11,717 bases of DNA, taken from assembly GCA_036496265.1 (NCBI GenBank), contig DASXLL010000184.1, forward strand, positions 1-11,717, given 5' to 3'. Made by a program: the position numbers and the translations under genes. Shown here in pieces: positions 6,466-11,717 of the stretch; the stretch's first letter is position 1, and each line of letters starts with the position of its first letter. The stretch comes from CAYLLN01 sp036496265 (GTDB lineage: Bacteria; Planctomycetota; Planctomycetia; Pirellulales; Pirellulaceae). Below the pieces are notes generated by a model that was not told the origin of the DNA, made no database searches, and saw nothing but the letters and a program-made list of their open reading frames with translations.

Positions 6466-7542
6466 TTAGAAGTCGTCGCCGATGGCCTCGCCGTCGTTGA
6501 TGGTGCAGACACGCTGAAAGGTGAGGGCGCTGATGTTGCCGCTCAAGGAGCGGACGCTGCCGTCGGCCAGGGCGGTGGTCATGATGCCGGCGTGCAGCGC
6601 TTGCAGGCGGCGGTAGTCGCAGCGGAGGGGAATGGCGTCTCTCTGGATGCCGCCGGGATTGACGACGCCGCCGTCCCAATTCTGGCGGAAGTTCGGGTCG
6701 CTGCGCGGGCCGGGGCCGCCATTGGTATTTGTAATGGCGGTGTAAAGGCAATCAAACACCGGGCAGTCCCACCAGGTGTAGCCGGTCGGAGGCGAGAGGT
6801 TTGGCGCCGGTGGAACCGGCGCGGCGCCAGCTCCATCGACCCAATTGGCAGTGGTGTTGCGTCCGCCGCGGGCCCAAATGCTCCAGGTCACAGAACCGGC
6901 GGCCAAATGAGGCATGGAGGTGAGCGGAAAATTCGGTCCAGCACAAAAGGCCATCCGCTCCGCAAACAACACCGTGTTGCTCGTGCCGTCTTTGATTTTT
7001 TCCAAAATGGTGCTGCCTTTGACGGGATGACCGTCTTGCATTTGAGCGGTTGCCACCTGGCCATTAATGGCGTAGGTGGCAGCGCCGTAGGGAAGTCCAT
7101 TGGCGGAAGTCCGCGCGGCAGCGCCCGAGGCGCCGAAGTAGCTCATTGCTCCGTTGTTAAACAATCCATTTTTTACGGTCGGATCGTCAGGACAGGTGAA
7201 GAGCTTTACCGCAGAGGTGCGAACGTTGAACGAATTTCCACCCGATTGTTGGAAGATGTTCTGCTGCTCGACATACGGCAAAAGCAGAAAGTGGCTGGAG
7301 CCGTATTCGGTGGGCGTGCCTTCGGCCCAGGGGGGCAAAACGCCTTGCGTGTTTTGGAAATTGTGGCAGGCGAGGGCCAACTGGCGGATGCCGTTGGAGC
7401 ATTGCATGCGGCGGGCGGCGGCTCGCGCGGATTGCACCGCGGGAAGCAGCAAGGCCACGAGGACGCCGATGATGGCGATGACAACGAGCAGCTCGACGAG
7501 CGTAAACGCACGCTCGCCACTGGACGCGCGAAGCGGCTTCAT
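6466..7542 (-). CDS. DUF1559 prepilin-like protein, without a paired lipoprotein (358 aa)
   Basis: This is a type IV prepilin/pseudopilin-like protein of the planctomycete DUF1559 family, expected to be cleaved and methylated by a prepilin peptidase and exposed at the envelope. The N-terminal signal is a basic leader to Ala12, then FTLVELLVVIAIIGVLVALL with Glu at +5 of the mature chain, followed by the amphipathic PAVQSARAAARRMQCSNGIR. The middle has the family's YVEQQNIF and CPDDPT-type blocks. The C-terminus carries the H-x9-DG signature (His317 to Asp327-Gly328) and ends INDGEAIGDDF. The start at 7542 has AAGGGGG upstream. Unlike its two relatives to the right, no lipoprotein follows it; the next gene is the S9 peptidase, 205 bp away across repeats. 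The 164-bp spacer upstream (7543-7706) probably holds its own promoter. The role of the family is unknown. Confidence 0.92.
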   Translation of the reverse strand: MKPLRASSGERAFTLVELLVVIAIIGVLVALLLPAVQSARAAARRMQCSNGIRQLALACHNFQNTQGVLPPWAEGTPTEYGSSHFLLLPYVEQQNIFQQSGGNSFNVRTSAVKLFTCPDDPTVKNGLFNNGAMSYFGASGAAARTSANGLPYGAATYAINGQVATAQMQDGHPVKGSTILEKIKDGTSNTVLFAERMAFCAGPNFPLTSMPHLAAGSVTWSIWARGGRNTTANWVDGAGAAPVPPAPNLSPPTGYTWWDCPVFDCLYTAITNTNGGPGPRSDPNFRQNWDGGVVNPGGIQRDAIPLRCDYRRLQALHAGIMTTALADGSVRSLSGNISALTFQRVCTINDGEAIGDDF

Positions 7543-7706
7543 AGATGCCCCCTTCGAAAACAGGTGCCGGAGAGAATTGCCTCTGTCTCGTTCCGGCGTT
7601 TTGCAAGGGATTGGGCGTTAATTTATCCTAAGCGGGGACGATAAGCAAACAGGAATCGGATTGCTGAGCTGGGCTTTTGGCGGCCCAAAGGTGACGGCGC
7701 GATTGA

Positions 7707-8165
7707 CTACTTCGAAAGGATGTCGAAGTCTGCCTTGTCGGTGCCACCGGGCTGAACGTCGAATTGCAACTCACTATTCCGGTTGTATTTGGCGGGCAAT
7801 CCCTTCTTTGGCGGCCCGGGTTTATCGAGGTCGCTGGATTCGCCCTTCATGTTGATGGCCACGCTGTGCTTCGCCACAACGGCGCCGGGCCGATCGGTAT
7901 CCATCGTTCTCAGTGTGTATTTGCCGCTCGCATCGGTGACACCGGATGAGCCCATGCCTGGAGCCGGCTTTCCGGCATTAGCGATCGGCTGAAAAACAAT
8001 CAGCGCGTCGGCCAGCGGCTTGCCGTCGAGCGTGACCGTTCCCGAAACCGGCGCCAGCTTGCCACCGGAGGAGCAACCCCCAACAGGAAGACAACACACA
8101 AGAATCAGCGCAGCCGCCCACGCCCAGCGCGGTGTTTCGTGAATGAGCGCACGACCTGGAAGCAC
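7707..8165 (-). CDS. Carboxypeptidase-regulatory-like lipoprotein (152 aa)
   Basis: This is a small exported lipoprotein of the kind found beside planctomycete DUF1559 genes. From a GTG start it has a leader with Arg13, a hydrophobic core (WAWAAALILVCCLPV) and a lipobox-like VGGC with Cys31. A beta-sandwich of the carboxypeptidase regulatory/transthyretin-like type follows: VSGTVTLDGKPLADALIVFQ, then SGVTDASGKYTLRT, then AVVAKHSVAI, ending AKYNRNSELQFDVQPGGTDKADFDI. The TLDGKPL and DASGKYTL motifs and the LPAKYN block are the shared marks of these proteins. The start is the nearest in-frame one after the DUF1559 stop, leaving only 8 bp between the genes. The ribosome site is poor (GGGAGA about 16 bases away), so coupling to the upstream gene probably matters. 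Function is unknown; the sandwich may bind protein or carbohydrate. Confidence 0.82.
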   Translation of the reverse strand: MLPGRALIHETPRWAWAAALILVCCLPVGGCSSGGKLAPVSGTVTLDGKPLADALIVFQPIANAGKPAPGMGSSGVTDASGKYTLRTMDTDRPGAVVAKHSVAINMKGESSDLDKPGPPKKGLPAKYNRNSELQFDVQPGGTDKADFDILSK

Positions 8166-8173
8166 GGCGGGGA

Positions 8174-9163
8174 TTAAAAATCTCCCATCTGCTCGCCGTT
8201 GCCAATCGTGGCGAGATACGTAAACAAGGTCATGTCGATGTTGAGGGGAACTGGCCGGACGGAGCCGTCGCCGAAGGCGAACATGAGGATGTTGGGATGG
8301 TAGCTGCCCCAGGCGTATTTGCAAAAGTTGGCGCCGATCTTCGTGCTGCACAGGTCGTAGTCGGCGATCAGGATGGCACTGTATTTCTCGGCAGATCCAT
8401 GATCATACAGATTGAACGAATCGGCCCAAAAAACGGCACGGGACAAGCCAGCGAGCGTCGGATTATGCGTTTTGGTGGTGTACTCGCCATAAATAATTGT
8501 GTTGCTGGTGCCGTCCGTGATGCACGCGATGCGCTCAGCGGGCGCAGGGCTGCCTGCCCAATCGGTGTGCATGATGCCCCGCGAGCCGGCGCCCAGGTTG
8601 AAATTAAAAAGCACCTCGGTCGGATAGCCCGACCAGCCGTAATTGTTCACCGGATCATTGCTAACGCCCGACATGGCCCGATAGTTTGACAACATGTATT
8701 GGATGTTGCCCGCGCCGCCGGCGGGCGCCTGCGTCTCGGGCGTGAGCAGCCGCTTGGGCTTAAGCTCCGATGGGCACACATATGCCGGGACGTATTGCTC
8801 GCGGACGAATTTATTGTTGGGATGCTGATTGATGACCGTATCGTCGTATTGGTTGTATAGCGCCTGGAGCTCGATGAAGGGCAGCAGTTGGATCGCCCAG
8901 TTGCGGTAATAGGTCCCCGAGTTTGCGGTTCCATTCCACACGACGCGATGACCGGATGGGTACGCGCCGGTGACATCGACGATGTTATGCGAGGCGAGCG
9001 TGAGCTGCTTGAGCTTATTCCCACACTGCATGCGGCGGGCAGCTTCGCGAGCGGCTTGCACGGCAGGCAAGAGCAACGCGACAAGCACGCCGATGATCGC
9101 GATCACGACGAGAAGCTCGACGAGCGTGAAAGCCCGGCGGAGAGGGAGGAGAGGACGGTTCAT
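8174..9163 (-). CDS. DUF1559 prepilin-like protein (329 aa)
   Basis: This one is paired with the lipoprotein gene directly downstream. The leader is MNRPLLPLRRA with cleavage expected before Phe12. The mature N-terminus FTLVELLVVIAIIGVLVALL is followed by PAVQAAREAARRMQCGNKLK and LTLASHN. The middle holds LLPFIELQALYNQYDDT, where the aromatic residues are typical, and a VPAYVCPSE block. The C-terminal signature runs from His289 to Asp299-Gly300, and the protein ends IGNGEQMGDF. The start at 9163 was taken rather than in-frame ATGs at 9211 or 9271, because it gives a normal short prepilin leader and has GGAG about ten bases upstream. Away from the two ends its sequence has little similarity to the neighbouring DUF1559 proteins. 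Confidence 0.93.
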   Translation of the reverse strand: MNRPLLPLRRAFTLVELLVVIAIIGVLVALLLPAVQAAREAARRMQCGNKLKQLTLASHNIVDVTGAYPSGHRVVWNGTANSGTYYRNWAIQLLPFIELQALYNQYDDTVINQHPNNKFVREQYVPAYVCPSELKPKRLLTPETQAPAGGAGNIQYMLSNYRAMSGVSNDPVNNYGWSGYPTEVLFNFNLGAGSRGIMHTDWAGSPAPAERIACITDGTSNTIIYGEYTTKTHNPTLAGLSRAVFWADSFNLYDHGSAEKYSAILIADYDLCSTKIGANFCKYAWGSYHPNILMFAFGDGSVRPVPLNIDMTLFTYLATIGNGEQMGDF

Positions 9164-9802
9164 TTGATACGGACTCCGCGAAGTAGCCGAAAATCGGAAG
9201 GCAACGGACATGAGGATTCTGGGAACCGGAATCAACGACCCGCAGCCTGGGGTGTGGGGTTCTTTTTGCAACAGGCAAACGCTGGCTCAAAAGCTCGTTT
9301 TTTAAGCCATAAACGCGCGTACATTGCCCGCTGGAAATGAAACTGATCATTGTAAAATCTAGTTGTGCCAGCAAATTGACGCAAGCTTCTTTTAATCTTC
9401 ATTTGGAAGGAGTCAATTACGCGTTTTAGCGGTCGTTTCCCGCGTGATTCAGCTCGGTTGGCTCGGCCACGTTTCGTTTGACAGCGGCTCGCCGGAACAG
9501 CATTTGCGATACTGATGACTCCATGACAGAAACTCAAGACAAACGGGAGGAGCGGGCGGGACAAGAGGCCGCCAGCGGCGGACAACCTGCCGCGAGCGAA
9601 CGGCAACGCCGCCCAAGCGGAAGCATTTTTAGGGAAGCGTTTGCGGAGAGGGTGCAAATCGCGGCGAAGCGACCCTCGAATCACGGTGAATTTGGGCCAA
9701 CACGGATCGGCGGGCCGTCGGCGTAACTGATTGCAGCAGATATGGCCCCTGACCGCTCCGCTCCGTGGAATTCACAAACGAGTCGTCACGATCCACCGGC
9801 AG
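9164..9802. other. Intergenic region, 639 bp, no confident gene
   Basis: This spacer lies between a DUF1559 gene and the lipoprotein gene of the previous unit and should contain the promoter of the DUF1559 gene at 8174-9163. The part from 9300 to 9430 is AT-rich and is the likely promoter area on the - strand. A - strand TTGACT (about 9410-9415) is present, but I could not pair it convincingly with a -10 box. A short + strand frame (ATG 9523 to TAA 9726) is basic and low in hydrophobic residues and has no ribosome site, so it is not called. No hairpin terminator is obvious after the lipoprotein stop at 9803. Confidence 0.5.
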
Positions 9803-10207
9803 CTATTTCGTTAACGCAAAATCTTGGCGGGCCTCGCCTTTTGTTACCGTATGGGTGAGGGTGGACTGTGAATTGTATTTCGTGGGAATGCGTTGCACGA
9901 TTTGCTCGCGACCCTGGCTGGCCGTGTCGGCGGCGCTACCGGAGCTGGGGGCCCAGTAGATTTCGACGCGCTTCTCACCGATGGGCATGGTGACGGTATA
10001 TTCGCCCTTGGTGATTGGCACGGCTTCGGGCTGTGACTTGCCGTCGGCTGGCACAAAAGTGATTACGCCGCCATCGACGGGCTCGCCGTCGAGCGTGATG
10101 GCGCCTTTTACGGTTCCTTTAGCTGGACCCTGATCGCAGCCGGCTAAGAACAGAGCCGAAAAAACCAGCAGCGCGGTTTGCAGGCCCGCATTAGAACTCA
10201 GCGCCAA
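9803..10207 (-). CDS. Small lipoprotein with transthyretin-like fold, TTG start (134 aa)
   Basis: This is an exported lipoprotein partner of the DUF1559 protein encoded upstream. The leader runs to a textbook lipobox LAGC (Cys24) after LLVFSALF. The mature part is a beta-sandwich of the same type as the lipoprotein at 7707-8165: VKGAITLDGEPVDGGVITFV, then KGEYTVTMPIGEKRVEIYW, then a block containing IPTKYNSQSTLTHTV, ending ARQDFALTK. The start codon is deduced: no ATG in frame gives a plausible leader, but TTG at 10205-10207 has GGAGGAG six bases upstream and gives a 24-residue lipoprotein signal. The gene then overlaps the DUF1559 coding region by 17 bp, so translation is very probably coupled. 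ITLDGEPV and PTKYNSQS show kinship with the other lipoproteins, although overall identity is low. Confidence 0.85.
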   Translation of the reverse strand: MALSSNAGLQTALLVFSALFLAGCDQGPAKGTVKGAITLDGEPVDGGVITFVPADGKSQPEAVPITKGEYTVTMPIGEKRVEIYWAPSSGSAADTASQGREQIVQRIPTKYNSQSTLTHTVTKGEARQDFALTK

Positions 10208-11123
10208 CGCCTTCTCCTCCGTTGATGGTGCTCGCTCCTTGCCAGACGATGAGAGCGACATTGTTGCCGATGAACCGCACGCTGCCGTCGCAGAGCGCGG
10301 CATTGACGCCGACGGGATGCCGGCTGCGGGCCGTGTAGTGCTGATTCACCGACGCCTGAGCACAGGGAACGTCAAGACGATTTTCGCACCACGTTCCGCC
10401 CATGAAATCGATGCCCTTGTTGGGCGTGTTGATCGTCATGAAGCGGTTGGAGCCTTGATCGTTGTTGATATCGCCGCGCTGGTCGGGGCTGCCGTCGGTG
10501 CGGCCCATGATGACTTCCGACATCAACAGGCTGTTCGAGAGTCCGTCGGTGATTTCGGAGAAGCGGGTCTGCCGCGGCTTACTCAACGTGGAGAAGTCGG
10601 TATAGCCGAAGACGCCCCAGGCGACTGGAATCGTCGGTGGCGTATAGGGCTGAGTGATTGGCCCCCAACTGACGACATAATTTCCGCGCGAGCGCCAGTA
10701 TTGATCGCCCTGCCAGAGGGCGTTGGGGCGATCGCTGGCGCAATAGTACATGGCGATTTTGGTACACAGCACGCCGTTGAACGTCATCGGAACCGTGTTC
10801 GGTGGCTGATAGAAGCCGACGGTGATATCGTACTTTTGGGCCATGCCGTTTTGCTCGAAATACGGCCAGACCTGCGAAACCCAGGAGGCCCGCACGGGCG
10901 TGTTGGTGCCCGCATACGGCAGCTTGAGGTTAATGTCGTGAGCGTTGTGCATCGCCAGGCCGAATTGGCGGAGATTATTTTGGCACTTCATCCGACGGGC
11001 GGCTTCGCGAGCTGCCTGAACAGCCGGAAGCAGTAACGCGACCAAAACGCCGATGATGGCGATGACGACGAGCAGTTCGACGAGTGTAAACGCCAGACGG
11101 TGGCGAGGGAGACGACGTTTCAT
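10191..11123 (-). CDS. DUF1559 prepilin-like protein (310 aa)
   Basis: The prepilin leader is MKRRLPRHRLA, with Phe12 the expected first mature residue. FTLVELLVVIAIIGVLVALL and PAVQAAREAARRMKCQNNLR follow, then FGLAMHNAHD. Family blocks seen further on are VWPYFEQNGMA, YYCASDRP and ITDGLSNSLLMSEVIMG. The end carries His269 to Asp279-Gly280 and INGGEGVGAEF. The start at 11123 has GGAG nine bases upstream; an in-frame ATG 17 codons earlier gives an unlikely leader. The stop lies inside the next gene, the lipoprotein at 9803-10207, so the two form a translational unit. The region upstream (11124-11446) probably carries the promoter of the pair. Confidence 0.93.
   Translation of the reverse strand: MKRRLPRHRLAFTLVELLVVIAIIGVLVALLLPAVQAAREAARRMKCQNNLRQFGLAMHNAHDINLKLPYAGTNTPVRASWVSQVWPYFEQNGMAQKYDITVGFYQPPNTVPMTFNGVLCTKIAMYYCASDRPNALWQGDQYWRSRGNYVVSWGPITQPYTPPTIPVAWGVFGYTDFSTLSKPRQTRFSEITDGLSNSLLMSEVIMGRTDGSPDQRGDINNDQGSNRFMTINTPNKGIDFMGGTWCENRLDVPCAQASVNQHYTARSRHPVGVNAALCDGSVRFIGNNVALIVWQGASTINGGEGVGAEF
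10214..10220 (-). promoter_or_regulatory. Ribosome binding site GGAGGAG inside the DUF1559 3' end
   Basis: GGAGGAG, six bases before TTG 10207, lies within codons for the NGGEG tail of the DUF1559 protein. It is the strongest Shine-Dalgarno match near any start in this window and decides the lipoprotein start. Confidence 0.7.
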
Positions 11124-11446
11124 TGCGATTTGCTCCGAGAGTGTGCGCTGAGAACCCAGGTGGGATCGAAGCAAAAAAAGTCGTTAGGATCGTGGGCCGG
11201 CTGACCGCGGTGGGATGTTGTACTGCGCTGGCGAATTAGGGGATTGCGAAGCCCAAGCTTCCCAATTGAACCCGCTGGAGCGCGTTTTGGCCGCCAATGG
11301 ACAACTAGGTTTCCAACCGGAAATTTAGTCCTGGGGCCGCAGCGACACAAGGCGCATTCGATTTTGAGCGGGCGGCAGATAACGGCCAATTAAGACGAGG
11401 CAGGGGCAGCGGACGGTCGGCCGCGACAAGTAAGGTCGATAAAAGC
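11124..11446. other. Intergenic region, 323 bp
   Basis: The spacer separates the incoming lipoprotein-like gene from the DUF1559 gene at 10191-11123. It should hold the DUF1559 promoter. I see no hairpin terminator with a T-run, no gene and no repeat shared with the other spacers. Confidence 0.5.
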
Positions 11447-11717
11447 TTACTTTTTCACTTCAAACTGAAATTCGTTCTTTACCCCCCGCTCGACATGCGC
11501 GGTGAGAGGCGATCGAGAGGGATCACCGTACTGTGACGGAAATCGAGATGGAAATTGCCCGCCGTCTTTAGGCAAAGCAGGCGCCGTGCCAGGCGGATAG
11601 TACTCGCCGAGGGTCACGACATAGTCGCCTGGCATCGCGCCATCGTTGGGTTTGGCTGTTGATACGGTGAAGTGGCCGGTTGAGTCCGTTGCACCGCTTG
11701 CCATTCGGCCGGCCTTG
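11447..11717 (-). CDS. Carboxypeptidase-regulatory-like protein, 5' end beyond the window
   Basis: Only the last 89 or so codons are present and the frame is open through the right edge. The visible part is the C-terminal half of the same beta-sandwich type as the two complete lipoproteins: GRMASGATDSTGHFTVSTAK, then AMPGDYVVTLGEYY, then PSRFPSQYGDPSRSPLTAHV, ending NEFQFEVKK. SGATDSTGHFTV corresponds to SGVTDASGKYTL in the 7707-8165 protein, and PSQYGDPSRSPLTAHV to the AKYN/TKYN blocks, so a lipoprotein signal beyond the edge is expected. By analogy a DUF1559 gene should lie just upstream of it, outside the window. Confidence 0.82.
   Translation of the reverse strand, partial: KAGRMASGATDSTGHFTVSTAKPNDGAMPGDYVVTLGEYYPPGTAPALPKDGGQFPSRFPSQYGDPSRSPLTAHVERGVKNEFQFEVKK

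Noticed and set aside
6427..7644. A 405-codon + strand open frame antisense to the DUF1559 gene
   Set aside because: Its translation is Gly/Ala/Arg-rich without domains, and it lies opposite a well-supported family gene; high GC at codon positions explains the openness.
7664..7700. TGGGC/GCCCA hairpin after the lipoprotein stop as a terminator
   Set aside because: Only a 5-bp stem with an 8-base loop and no T-run on the transcribed side.
9320..9415. Sigma70-like promoter (TTGACT, TTGCTG and TACAAT on the - strand)
   Set aside because: The boxes occur, but none of the pairs has acceptable spacing, so the call would be a guess.
9232..9684. A 150-codon - strand frame upstream of the DUF1559 gene
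   Set aside because: Arg-rich, no domain, overlaps the likely promoter region and the rejected leader extension of the next gene.
9523..9726. Short + strand frame starting MTETQDKREERAGQ
   Set aside because: No ribosome binding site, biased low-complexity composition and no recognisable fold; it is in a likely promoter spacer.

Overview
The window looks like chromosomal DNA of a planctomycete, most likely of the Pirellulales type. The reasons are three prepilin-like DUF1559 proteins with the FTLVELLVVIAIIGVLVALLLPAVQ-type N-terminus and a C-terminal H-x9-DG signature, small lipoproteins paired with two of them, a RAYT transposase bracketed by the AAAAAGGTGTCAGGAACC repeat, and GC-rich intergenic palindromes. 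I assign this from protein and repeat style only. No rRNA, tRNA or CRISPR array was seen.

The layout splits into two strand blocks that converge at about 3465. The left block (1-3451) is on the + strand and looks like accessory DNA. It holds a start-less C-terminal toxin module (about 71-373), whose stop codon overlaps the start of an Imm42-like immunity gene (370-933). Next is a RAYT gene (1028-1711) inside imperfect 22-bp inverted repeats, the right-hand one of which contains the gene's stop codon. An unassigned 3' gene fragment follows (1798-2010). The block ends with a two-gene operon of a small membrane-anchored protein (TTG start, 2062-2583) and a secreted TPR-like protein (2576-3451), overlapping by 8 bp.

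The right block (3479-11717) is on the - strand. In transcription order, from the right edge, it contains the tail of a carboxypeptidase-regulatory-like protein (11447 to edge), then DUF1559 (10191-11123) with an overlapping lipoprotein (9803-10207), then DUF1559 (8174-9163) with a closely following lipoprotein (7707-8165). A third DUF1559 without its own lipoprotein follows (6466-7542). After a repeat-bearing spacer come a large secreted S9-family peptidase resembling plant chloroplast glutamyl endopeptidase (3846-6260) and a small conserved-looking protein (3479-3769).

The DUF1559-lipoprotein pairs are probably co-translated and co-exported units: the prepilin-like protein is handled by a prepilin-peptidase/type II-like route and the lipoprotein by lipoprotein export. 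Their biological role is not established. The observations most worth a second look are the displaced toxin-immunity module, the RAYT unit with its stop codon in the terminal repeat, and the overlap in which the codons for a DUF1559 C-terminus act as the ribosome binding site of the next gene. I found no clear evidence of a wholly new system.
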